Shown here piece after piece: positions 54,558 to 64,000 of a stretch of 64,000 nucleotides of DNA. The DNA lies in the NCBI RefSeq assembly GCF_963662255.1, contig NC_085084.1:645501-709500 (forward strand). Reading direction: 5' to 3'. The translations under genes were made by a program, and so were the position numbers. Under the pieces are notes generated by a model. That model did no database searches and was not told the origin of the DNA. It saw nothing but the letters and a program-made list of their open reading frames with translations. Positions within the stretch are counted from its first letter, which is position 1. Every line of letters begins with the position of its first letter. Origin of the DNA: Cinclus cinclus (lineage: Eukaryota; Chordata; Aves; Passeriformes; Cinclidae).

Positions 54558-54746
54558 TTTTTGGTTTGGTTTTGGCTTATTTTTTGTGGCTTTTTTGGGT
54601 GTTGGTTTGTGGTGTTGTTTTTTTGGTGGTTTTTTTGTTTGTGGGGTTTTTTTGTGGTTTTTTTGTTTTGTTTTTTTGTTTTGTTTTGTTTTGTTGTTGT
54701 TGGTTGGTTGGGGGTTTTTTGGTTGGTTGGGTTTTTTTGTTTTTGC
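54558..54746 (+). repeat. T/G low-complexity block (TTTTGTTTGGTT type)
   Basis: About 190 bp made almost only of T and G, with T runs of 4 to 9 broken by G, GG or GGG. Open frames across it give Phe/Trp/Val-rich or, antisense, Lys/Asn/Gln-rich strings and are not genes. Confidence 0.9.
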
Positions 54747-54834
54747 ATCCCTACCTACCAATTTCAGAAGTCCCCAGTGGCTGTTCCCAGCTCACTACAG
54801 GCCATTGATGCCTTTTTGGGCCACATAAAACAGA

Positions 54835-55290
54835 GGCCAGACAACATTAAGAGAACAAAAAGCAGTTCTATTTATTGAAAATATTCAGATATATTTCGGG
54901 CAGACAAAACCCCTTGGGGCTGCACCCAAAATGGACAATGGCTCACAGGGTTTCACACTTTTACAAGTTTGCTCCATTTGCAGGTTGGGGTTAATCTCCC
55001 AATGACAGCTTCAGGTAATGAAGTCATTTACCCCCAGCCTGCTCCCCCAGCTCACTTTAGTTTCCATCTCAGGGCTGAGGCAGTGAGGGGTCCTTGATTC
55101 CCAGCCTGGAGAGGAATTGTTGTGTGTGCCCAAACTGGGAGAGCAGAGCTCACACTGGCTGTGGAGTTTAGACTTACACACCAAAGAATTGCAGGGTTAC
55201 AAATGTATGGACAATATAAATGCAAGATCCTTCAAGACGTCAGTGTGACCATTTACACCCCACTTGAACGTGGTACCCCCACTTTCACTC
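54835..55290 (-). mobile_element. LTR-like repeat, minus strand (copy A)
   Basis: Shares an ordered set of words with the sequence at 62680-63060: TTTATT(A/G)AAAA, then TTTCACACTTTTA followed by AAG/CAGTTT(T)GCTCCATT, then a CTTGATT/CTTGGTT block, GGAATTGTTGTGTGTG/GGATTGTTTTGTGTG, and GGAGTT(T/C)AGA(C/G)T(T/C)ACACACCA. On the minus strand TTTATT at 54871-54876 is AATAAA, as expected for an LTR. I infer a solo LTR of a bird endogenous retrovirus. No viral coding sequence is present. Both ends are approximate. Confidence 0.5.
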
Positions 55291-55906
55291 CAGTCACATG
55301 TTGAGGGGGTTTGGAAATGGGACATCCATTCCTGCACATGTTCCAGGAGGATATCTGAGCTGGGGTGGGTGAAAGAATCCAACATCCCAGCATCCAACTT
55401 CCCACAGCAGCCAAACACAAAGGATTAGGGAGGAGGGATTAGGGATCAAACATATGGCAGCTCCTTCTCTGAAAGATCTTGCTGTCTGAAAACATTTGCT
55501 ATTTATGGGGCTGCACGAGCAGGATGTGTTTTGTATCTCCCATGGATTTCATTTCAACGGGGCTCCCTAATTTCAGCATAGTGTACTTCCAGTGTCTTCA
55601 TCCTACTGTGTCAAGCAGCTCCAAAATTTAGCACTCCATGGAGTGAAAAAACACCTCTGATTGTTTTGAAATGTGTTGATCTCAGTTCTGGAATTATAAT
55701 AGGCATCGTAAAGGCCTGTTCACTGAATCATCGTAGAATTGTCAGTTTTTTTTAATGATTTGCCATTGGTATTTGCCATTAACCTTTCCCCTAAATAAAT
55801 CTTCATGTTGTATCATCTGCTTACCTTGTAAGCTGATCAGGAGAGGGGACTTACGTATTTGCCACATAGAGGAGGTTTTCATTTTGGTTTTATTTTTTTT
55901 TTTTAG

Positions 55907-56081
55907 GATCTGAAATGGAAGAGAATCCTGAATTTATCACTTTTCTTTATCAAATAACTGAAGGAGTGTCTGCAAGGAGTTATGGGCTAAATGTTGCCAA
56001 ACTGGCAGATATTCCTGAAGAAATCTTGAAGACAGCAGCTCACAAATCAAAGGAATTGGAGAGAATAGTGAACATGAAAAG
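55907..56081 (+). CDS. MSH3: MSH3 exon (human exon 23 equivalent): ATPase C-terminal helices
   Basis: A 175-bp exon: two bases complete Gly, then 57 codons and two bases of a split Arg. The peptide includes [20 protein letters not shown] and [15 protein letters not shown]. The FLY.(I/L)..G....SYG(L/I).VA.LA..P..(I/V)...A string is the MutS C-terminal helix-turn-helix region, which holds the dimer together. The acceptor has a long T run; the donor GTCAGA is weak. Read-through past it adds five residues and meets TAA at 56095. By my count only 18 of 57 third positions are G or C (32%), in sharp contrast with the preceding two exons. Confidence 0.97.
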
Positions 56082-57574
56082 GTCAGAACAAATGTAATTA
56101 AAAAAGAAAATATTTCCTCTGTAATACCTATTTACATTCTCATCAGTGATAGTGAAATACTAAGGACTTTAAAAAGTATTTATTACTTACTTTGGAACTT
56201 GAAATTGTCTTTGCATACTAAAGTGTAGCAGGAAACATGGATGTTCTTCTTCTGGTTTAACTTGTAAATAAATATTTATAATATATTTTGATTGCCCTCC
56301 ACAAATACACAGAGTTTTAGTGAAAGTTCTGGGGATTTTAATATTTCTCTGATACCAAATTTTCATTCAGGGGTGTTTGTACTTTACATATTGCAGTAGT
56401 TATGAAAATTCCTGTATCAAGTGGCATAATGGATTAGTAAATCCTGTAACGTTATGTGCACAGTTTAGATATTCATATCCATTTCCACTGGGAGTTTTTT
56501 CTTTTGCTGTTATTTTCTGTGGCAGTCCTATGAGCAAAATTCAAATAACGTCTTAGGAACATAATGAACCAAGATCTTGGTTGTATGATGGCTGTACCTA
56601 ATCCTGAAAGGATAATTTTACATGAGAACATTTTGACTACTAATTATTTATAGGTGCAAACTTTGAAACTTGACAGTGCTCAACACTTAGCGACGATTTT
56701 TATGCCCTCTTAAGAAAGCAAAATAAAAACATTTGAAGGTACATGACAGTTTATAGGAATAATAATGAGGTGGCTTATGCTAATTGGAAATACCAGTCCA
56801 TAATTGGCAAGAGTAAAAAAAAAAAAAACAAACCCCAAACAAACAAACAAACAAAAAAGAGCCTAACTTGAGCAGTGTCCTAACTCTGCTCTGCTGTTCC
56901 CAGGAGTGGGTCTGGTCTGTGTGGTGGGAACAGGAGGTACCAGTTCTGGGGAACCACACCCAGACCTGCTGGGAGCACTGCCCTTGTGCTGTCACAACGC
57001 CCATGGGCTAGATGCCTTGTCTTACTTTTTTAAATCACTTTCACATTATTTAAGTAAATCCACAGGGTAATTTCATCCAGTTTTGACATTACTGTCGTTG
57101 GCAATGTGTGTTGTCCCATTTTAAACTTAATATGTCACAGCTCTTATAAATCAAAAAAATGCTAGGAAGAAGCAGGAAGGATGTGTGCACTCATTTATAT
57201 TGAAAATGTGTTTTCTTTTTATGATCCTACGAATGCAAATTTGTACAAACTGAATGATGAAAATTACACAGGGCTGACTACAATGCTGTTTATTTCCTTT
57301 AACAACGTGTTCTTACCATTTGCTTGTATCATTTTGTCAACGCTGCTGGTGCTGTAAGTTAGTTATGAAGTTAATTTGTTGGCTGACCTAGAGCAGGAAC
57401 ACATACCTTAGAAAATATTAGCTGGCTGTTTGAAGATCACATAACGTTTTGAGCCGTGCTATTTTGGACTATGTATAAAATTTTGCAGATGACTGTAGGA
57501 CTTTCAGGGCTTGATGTGCTTCACTTAAAAGTATGTCTGTATTTTGATTAGGTGTTTTTTTTTTTCTCCCACAG
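56082..57574 (+). other. MSH3: MSH3 last intron, 1.5 kb
   Basis: AT-rich, with an AATAAA hexamer at 56267-56272 and an A-rich run with (AAAC)n units at about 56815-56860. No exon is visible. The intron ends in a T/C-rich tract and CCCACAG. Confidence 0.8.
56815..56860 (+). repeat. A-rich run with (AAAC)n
   Basis: A run of 15 A bases passes into CAAACCCC and then several AAAC units. It is a short low-complexity tract. Confidence 0.85.
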
Positions 57575-57683
57575 GAAAAAAATGAAGTCCTTTGCTGAGG
57601 CATGGAAGATAAATGATTCTCAGGATTTACAGAAATGGAAAAATATGTGTGAACCTGAGGATGACAGAAAGGATGATTTTTAA
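57575..57683 (+). CDS. MSH3: MSH3 terminal coding exon (human exon 24 equivalent)
   Basis: A 109-bp coding part including TAA at 57681-57683. One base completes Arg, then 35 codons. The peptide is KKMKSFAEAWKINDSQDLQK followed by WKNMCEPEDDRKDDF. Human MSH3 ends in the same layout (K..K.FA..W...AQDLQKW), but with a different tail. The conserved helix anchors the end of the C-terminal domain, while the acidic final residues are poorly conserved. The acceptor is TTCTCCCACAG. Confidence 0.96.
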
Positions 57684-57985
57684 TCCTCAAATCATGGTTA
57701 AGGATGGAAGATACTGGAGGTGCAAGATACGTGTCTGGAGACTAATGGATTTTATCAGGGTGTAGTTCCAGGTGTTCTGAGTTGACTTTTCTGCTTTCTG
57801 AGACATGACAGATGCTGCATCATGTGAAATTTTTTCTCTCCGCATCCGTTCCTTTTCACCCTTTTCCTTATCTGCAAACTGTCTAATGGGGATCTGATCT
57901 AATTTGTTTAAAAAAACCGTGAAAAAGTTACTGATAAATTATAAGGTAGTTTTTTAAATAAATAAAATAATTTGTTTCACCTTTA
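57684..57985 (+). other. MSH3: MSH3 3' untranslated region
   Basis: About 300 bp from the stop codon to the region just after the polyadenylation signals. The cleavage position is estimated from the usual 10-30 bases after AATAAA. A short 3' UTR is plausible, but longer forms cannot be excluded without transcript data. Confidence 0.7.
57957..57966 (+). terminator. MSH3: polyadenylation signals, two overlapping AATAAA
   Basis: Canonical AATAAA occurs at 57957-57962 and 57961-57966, about 275 bp after the stop codon, followed by T-rich sequence. This is the first canonical pair downstream of the last coding exon and is the likely transcript end. Confidence 0.8.
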
Positions 57986-60900
57986 TTTTACCTTGATTTC
58001 TGAAGAAATCTTTGTGTGTGTTGGGATTATGTAGTTGAGTCTCAACTCTGCTGTACAGCCAGCACCTGCTAACAGTGGATACCATAGAGAGACTTTTCTC
58101 CTTGTTCCAGTATCAATGCAATAAAAATTCCCTGATTTTTTTACAGCATCCTTTCTTCCTGAAACTTTCCCTTGTCTGGCACGGTCTGGAGAGAGACTTA
58201 ATCCCAAAAATAATGCAGGGGTATTGTAAGGGTGAGTGAAGGAGGTGATTCAGAGTGTGCAGCTGGCACCCTCAAGAGCTCTGTGAGGCTGAAAAATTCG
58301 GAAAGGCTTCTCAGTTTTTAAATTTCTAGTTACCACAGCCAAATTTCACATGGGAATATGGTATCCAAATGGGTTTTCCCTACAAATAACCAGACTAAAC
58401 AAACTGCTGTGAAAATGGGACAACGATGCTGGCATGCTTAAGGCTCAGCAAACAGTCTGAAGCATTATAAGAATGATGCAGTGGAGTGGTGGGTTTGGCT
58501 GCCCTGCAGCCCTGAGGAGCCCACACCTGAGCAGGGAGTCCTGAGGGGGAAGCCCCAGGAGTAGTTTGGTGGCAGGGTTTATCCCCAAAGGACTGACTCC
58601 ATGCCAGGAACCCCCTGGAGCATCCCCTTCCGGAAGGGCTGCAGAAAAGGGGGCGATTTTTTACTTGTCATAAGCAGCTGCTAACCTTAAACAAACGATT
58701 CTCTCCAGGCTCTTCCGGTGGCAGGACATCAGTCAAACAAAAACAGTGAGTCTGCCACAGTGAGTCTGCCACAGCAGGGATCAGTGGGAGCTTCTCCTCC
58801 CAGACTCTGCCGTGCACTGGCCCAGACTGGAGCAGCTGAAGAGGAAAATCAATCTTCCAAGGTGCCACTGCAGGTGTGTGTTTACCTAAGGCAGGTGTTA
58901 TGAAGCACAGTGAAGGCAGTGCTCTGCTGTTAGCAGTGCTGTGGGTCTGAGGACCTCTGACCATTGTCACCCAAGAGAATGAATGAGCCATTACTGAATT
59001 CCTGTATGTGCTAAGTGCACTTCTGGTCTTCACCCTCGAGGGAGCATTCAGACTGTGCTCTGACAAGGAAGGAAAAAACGACCTGATTACAGTGAAAGGA
59101 ATGGAGAACTGCAGTTAAGCCTGGGGAAGTGAATTTGGTGCTGCTGGGCTGCTGGTGCTGTCCAGAACCACCACAGCAGGCTTTAATGTCTGTGGTCCCA
59201 CTGCAGACAAGTGATGATGGTGAGCCCTGCTCTGTCAGCAGGGGAGCTCTTCTGGCTGTCCCGCTGAGGTTTCTTGTAGGCAAGCTAGATGATCACTGAG
59301 GACACTGTTTTACTCACTGCTGTCTGTTTCCTGGTGAGCAGGGAGAGTGCTGTGAGGATGGAAGGGGGCTCTGGGAGGGGATGCAAACTGCTGCTGCTGT
59401 GTCTGTGCTGGTTTTGGGGCACATTTGTGATCAGGGACAGTGCAGCTTGTGTCAGCAGGAACCCAGGGCTTGCCTGGGAGCATTTTTGGAGCAGGAGATT
59501 TTCCAGACAGACAGACCCTCCTCCACCTTGGAAGAGTGTGTGGGGTATAAAGAAAAACTTACTGGAAAACAGGGAAAAGCCTTACTTTTTAAAGACATTT
59601 TTGTCTTCAGTCCTGCTGTGGTTGAGGGTTTTCTGTGTCTTATAGCAGAAGTCTTTCTCAAAGACAGCTGAGAAGCTGCTCTTGTCTTTTTTGTTAATTA
59701 TTCTTTTCAGTCCCAGCACTATAATCTTCATTTAGAATGTCAAGTACAGCTTTTGGTAGTGGGATCATCTTGGAGATTGGTCCTATTTAAAAGTCAGAGT
59801 AATAAGGTTTTGTCTGTGAGCTGAGTCAACAGGTTTGATCCTCTAAGGTTAAGAGGAGCGGCCTGTGTAGATCGGGATAGTGGGAATTCATCCTAGTCTT
59901 GGGATGACTTCACAAAGGAATGTTTAAGTCTCATTTTCCCAATATTAAAGGTTTTGGAAGCCTGGAGAGGGTATTGGCTTCTGTTCCCAGCACATTACTG
60001 ACATGGTGAAACACTGCTGTGAGGAGCACAGCTTTGTGCTGCACATACAGGCACAGTCTGTAAGACTTTGCACTTCATGGCTTTCATCCTTATTTCAAAG
60101 GCAGCGTTTATCCCTTTACTGAGCTTTGTCATTGCTGTCCCTGCTCTCAGCTGAGAAATGTTAATGCCTGTCTCTGGAAGGTGATGCCTTCAGAGCAGCC
60201 AAACCTGGCACAGCCCTTGGATAGAAGAGGGGGAGGGAGAGGGCTGGGTGCAATCCCTGCCTATGTGTTTGATTATTTTAAAAAATTATTGTAGAATGTG
60301 CAAAGCAAAATACATTAGCAGGAGCAATTACCTCTATTGCTGCCAGACAACATCTTTCACTGAGGGAATTCTCCAGAGGATTCTTCTTTGTGTTGCATAG
60401 TTTTCCAAAGGTGGAAATTTATAGAAGTGACATGAATTTTCTAGCACAGAAGTTTACAAGGTGTATAAATCGATTTAGGGATCACTGAAATGTCAGCTGA
60501 GTCAGGTATAACAAAAAGTGTGTTTCCTGCAATTAAATTAATGTTTAGTATTGATAGGTATCTGAAAGTAAATTATCCAGATATTTCTACTCTATGTGAA
60601 AATACTGCTAATTTAATTCAATTATTTTAGCAGAAACATCGTAGTTCTGATATAAATTCATGTTTTGTAGTGAAATAAAGGTTTGGTGGATTGCATTGCA
60701 CAGAGAGAAGTGGGACTTCCTTTATTACATTCAAGATTTTCCCCTGTCTAGACTTAGAGACAGATAGAAAGGAAAGGTTATTTTCTTAACTTCCTAAAAA
60801 TCTTTAGCAATTTCTGAAACAATCACCTTGATTTTGATCCTTGCAGGCCAGGCTGCTCATTGTGAGGTATTGCCTGAAACTGGACTGGTTCAGCCATAAG

Positions 60901-62679
60901 TGAACTGTATAGAGACTTAAGATGTTTATAGTTTTCAGATATTTATGTTCTTTCACACTTGCAAGGATTCTGTAATTTTTTTTAATTGCCCTCTGTGCAG
61001 ATGTTTCCTTGAGAACAAGTAAAAGTGTTTTTACAGGTGTTATAAAATAAGGTTGTTTTTATTTAAAATACTCCTAGCTGCCCCTAGTAACAATAACGAA
61101 AATCATTTCTGATGTTGGTGGAATTTTTAACCTTTTTATTTTTTAAGCTGTCCATTTCTGAGACTTTCCGATGTGCTGTAGGAAGAAGGACAATTCTCGG
61201 GAGAGGAGGGATTGGAAAACTCAACACACAGCAAATTTCAAACGCACAGTCAGCAATAAGGAACTAGAAATCAGTGCTGAGTTTTCTGAATCATAATAAT
61301 CTCAATAGCTAGGGTGAACTAATACTCAAGAGTGTGTCATGAAGATTACTAGATATAATTATCTCACTCTTATGTAACACTAAAGTTTCAGTTGAGTGCT
61401 GAGCTTTTTCTCTCTGCCTGCATATCGAATTATTCTTCCTTGTGTTTTGCTCTCTGCACAGTGCTGTAGGAACTGAGTCTCAGGGCTTGCAGAACATTCC
61501 CAGTCTGGTGTGAGCACACACTGACAGCTCCTGTTCAGGTTTATTCTGCTGCCATTCCCAGGGCAGGGTCTGGTCCCTGGCTGGGACAGAGCCCAGATGG
61601 GGCACAAGGCTCCAACACTGGGAAAACAGGAGGCAGCAGGAGGAGGGGAATGGGCTGTAATGAAGAACACCTGGAAACAGTATTTTGGTCCTGGTTTAAG
61701 CCAGCCTACCCACAAAGTGCATTTCCAGGGGGGTGATGCACTTAACGGTTTGGACTTTTTTTTTCCCCCAAACTGATCTCAGAATAGTTAAGTGTTAATA
61801 ATGCAAGGTACAGAACACCAAGGTGGCCCGAGCCAGCCTTTCCAAGGGCATTCCCAGTGCTGAGGCTGTCACACTGCAGGCAGGACAGTGTCCTGGGACC
61901 ACCCTGCTCCCCACAGCTGCTGCCTGGGTTCACGTCCTCCTTGGCTGTGTTTTATGCCCACCCTGAGCTGACCTCACCTCGCTGACAAGTATTTCTGCAT
62001 AAATTGAAATAATGGCTCTATTTGCAGTGCTTTGCCTAAGCAAAGCCTCTGTTAATGCAATTAAGTAGCTCTGTTAAACGAGCTGATCTTCTAGGCAAGT
62101 TCCTATTGTTACTGGCTCCTACATAGGAAAAGAAAACTTCACTAATCCATTAATTAAATTTCAAACTAAATCTGTGTAAGCCTTTTGACACATTTTTTTG
62201 AGTTGCAATTAAGGCTTAGAAGGGGTCTGTGGCTGATGATATCTTTGGTCTATCCCACAAGCCATCAGGCTGAGAAGCTGCAGCTTTCCTTCCCCTCTTT
62301 TTCCCCAGCAGTAAGACAAAAATCTCCACCTGATTTCTTTAGGATGTACATTTCCTCCTCTTTTTAACTCTTACAACATATTTTGTTTTCTGTTCTTCAC
62401 ATCCAGTGGTGTGTGCTACAACCAACTCATCTGCAATTGCCTTTGTCTTCCCCCTGATAAAGAAGGAGGCTACTCAACAGAAAATACTTTTTTAAAGCCC
62501 TAGATTCTGTAATTTAAAGAATTTCAATTTAAATAAAAATTTAAATGAATGTAAACTTTCCTCTTTCCAGCAGCTCCTTGCAACTAAGGTGAATCCCTCT
62601 CCTTCAGTGGAGGCTCCAGCAGTGCTCTGGATTTTGTATAACCTGATGCCTGGAGAGGCTCCCTGGAGCAGAGGCTGGG
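57986..62679. other. intergenic DNA, no gene recognised
   Basis: I see no coding exon, RNA gene or CpG island. A 14-bp unit (GTGAGTCTGCCACA) is repeated in tandem at 58747-58774. A GC-richer stretch at 58480-58640 and another at 61540-61930 may be old repeats but match nothing I can name. In human the next gene downstream is RASGRF2, whose first exon is not evident here. Confidence 0.6.
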
Positions 62680-63060
62680 CAGAGGGATTTATTAAAAAGC
62701 AGGGATTTATTAAAAACCCTTCCAAGGGTTCACCTTGGGCAGTGCATGAGCCAAGGCTACACCCTGGATGGATCCCAGTCATGAGTTCTCACACTTTTAT
62801 CAGTTTTGCTCCATTCCCATATTGGGTTCATTGTCCCATCCCAGCTCCAGGCTCTGCAGTCCCACCCTCCCAGATTCTCCCCTCAATTCTCTGCTGTTTG
62901 CACTTTCTGGGGCTGGAGCTGCAGCGGTGTCCTTGGTTGTGGGGCTGGAAAAGGATTGTTTTGTGTGACTGAGCTGTGAGGGGAGCTTGGGACACTTTGT
63001 ATGGAGTTCAGAGTCACACACCAGTGCAGTGCAGAGCTGGGAAATGTGAAAGGTAGAACT
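62680..63060 (-). mobile_element. LTR-like repeat, minus strand (copy B)
   Basis: Related to the repeat at 54835-55290 by the shared ordered words given there. GGGATTTATTAAAAA occurs twice at the left end, and on the minus strand gives AATAAATCCC with a canonical AATAAA. It continues through TTCTCACACTTTTATCAGTT and GGATTGTTTTGTGTGACTGA to GAGTTCAGAGTCACACACCA. I infer an LTR fragment of the same bird endogenous retrovirus family. No viral coding sequence is visible. Ends are approximate. Confidence 0.5.
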
Positions 63061-64000
63061 TTAGGCATCATTTCTGCCTTTAGAAGCTTTTAAAGGCATA
63101 ACCCCACCCACCCCATGAAGTGAGGGGGCTGCAGGGACCCCTCCTGGACCCTCTCCCCGGGTCAGTGACTTCACCCCAGCTGTGCCATGTCTTCAGCACA
63201 AAGAGCTGAACCTTCAGTGTCCCTTAAAAATGTTCCCAGGGACTTAAACATGGGTCAGTCTAGGCTCTGGGTTAGAAGTCATTGTTATTTATTTCCCTTG
63301 TGTTTCACCAAATCTCAGCTGATATTGTCTGTACAGCTGTTTCTCATTTACACATTCAATAATTTCTGACTTCTCTATTTTTGAAGTGTAGGTAAGAGAA
63401 CAAAAAGGAGAAGCATTTTGACTCTTTCCTACCTTTGCACACCAGTCCTTTAATACCCTGCTGATCACCACAGTGTTGCAATAAAGAAGTATCTGACATA
63501 TTTTCACATCTCAGTCTCTCTTGGTGTGTCAGGTTTAGGTCCCCAGTGTTTTGAGACAAGTTCACATCAAGTGTCCGGTGCTGTGTGTGAGTTTCCCTGA
63601 GCTCAGCAGGTCTCTGTGGTCACCATCAAGGATTTAAAACCTTCCCTTTTCTCTTCTGTGCCATTTTCTTTCTGCATCACTGACAGCTGCCCTGCCAGGC
63701 ACTGCAAGAGCTGGGCAGAGCATTTGGGCTGGGTTTACAAGTGAGGAAATGGAGATTTTGACAGGACCCGAGGCAATACAACCTCTCCTTTGCTGGCAGC
63801 ACGAGGCAGGAGTGTCAGAATAGCTTATAATGCTCCCAACAGGGAGTGCAGATGAATTATTTGCAAGAGCAAAGCACTGGTCTTGCACCAGTGCCCAAGT
63901 GGTGTTGTCACACACAGGTTATGAGCTAGGCAGTGTGTTCCTGTGAGTGCTTGCCTCAAGGTTTACAAGCTATTGGAAAGAAAGTTATGGACAGAACTGC
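63061..64000. other. intergenic DNA, no gene recognised
   Basis: Single-copy-looking sequence with only short open frames on either strand. I see no exon with matching splice borders, no RNA gene and no named repeat. Confidence 0.6.

Larger units (their letters stand above)
54454..55906 (+). other. MSH3: MSH3 intron, 1.45 kb
   Basis: Holds a T/G-only low-complexity block at 54558-54746 and, directly after, an LTR-like repeat at about 54835-55290. The remaining part is AT-rich and ends in a T13 run before the acceptor. Confidence 0.8.

Noticed and set aside
54494..54878. Phe/Trp/Val-rich plus-strand frames resembling membrane proteins, and Lys/Asn/Gln-rich minus-strand frames
   Set aside because: They are produced by the T/G-only low-complexity block and do not resemble any protein.
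57986..64000. First exon of RASGRF2 or another downstream gene
   Set aside because: No CpG island, no matching coding exon and no splice-bounded frame could be found; the gene is expected further downstream.

Overview
This is a vertebrate nuclear window, almost certainly from a bird and probably a passerine. The sequence shows split coding exons with GT/AG borders, chicken-repeat-1 (CR1) LINE fragments, LTR-like pieces of a kind common in songbird genomes, and purine/pyrimidine minisatellites. There is no prokaryotic gene layout, operon or CRISPR array.

The only gene I can support is MSH3, the DNA mismatch-repair protein that pairs with MSH2 to form MutS-beta. Fifteen coding exons on the + strand run from 496 to the stop codon at 57681-57683. 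By order and phase they match human exons 10 to 24. They join in one open frame of 654 complete residues, the C-terminal part of a protein that is about 1,137 residues in human. The 5' exons, promoter and N-terminal mismatch-binding domain lie outside the window. All ATPase motifs are intact: Walker A in the exon at 39701-39858, signature and Walker B at 53976-54162, H-loop at 54318-54453. Every exon junction keeps phase and I see no disabling change, so the gene looks functional.

Layout. 1-17705: four exons' worth of 5' context (exons at 496, 7023 and 7685) with a CR1 fragment, a ~75-bp tandem duplication and a (GGGAA)n array with a 22-bp higher-order unit. 17706-26581: exon at 17706 and then a large intron with a 2.3-kb homopyrimidine satellite holding a 200-N assembly gap and a 450-bp internal duplication. 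26582-39858: seven exons (26582, 29374, 31679, 33024, 34700, 36349, 39701). 39859-53975: a 14.1-kb intron with two CR1 fragments and AT-rich islands. 53976-57683: last four exons. The first two are strikingly GC-rich, and an LTR-like repeat sits between the second and third. 57684-57985: 3' UTR with two overlapping AATAAA signals. 57986-64000: intergenic DNA with a second LTR-like repeat and no gene that I can recognise.

The most interesting signals are in the non-coding DNA: the homopyrimidine satellite and its duplication, the opposite-strand purine array on the other side of one exon, the abrupt GC3 rise in two adjacent ATPase exons, and weak donor sites whose read-through would give immediate stops. 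I found no new multi-gene system; for most of its length this is an ordinary repeat-bearing vertebrate gene.
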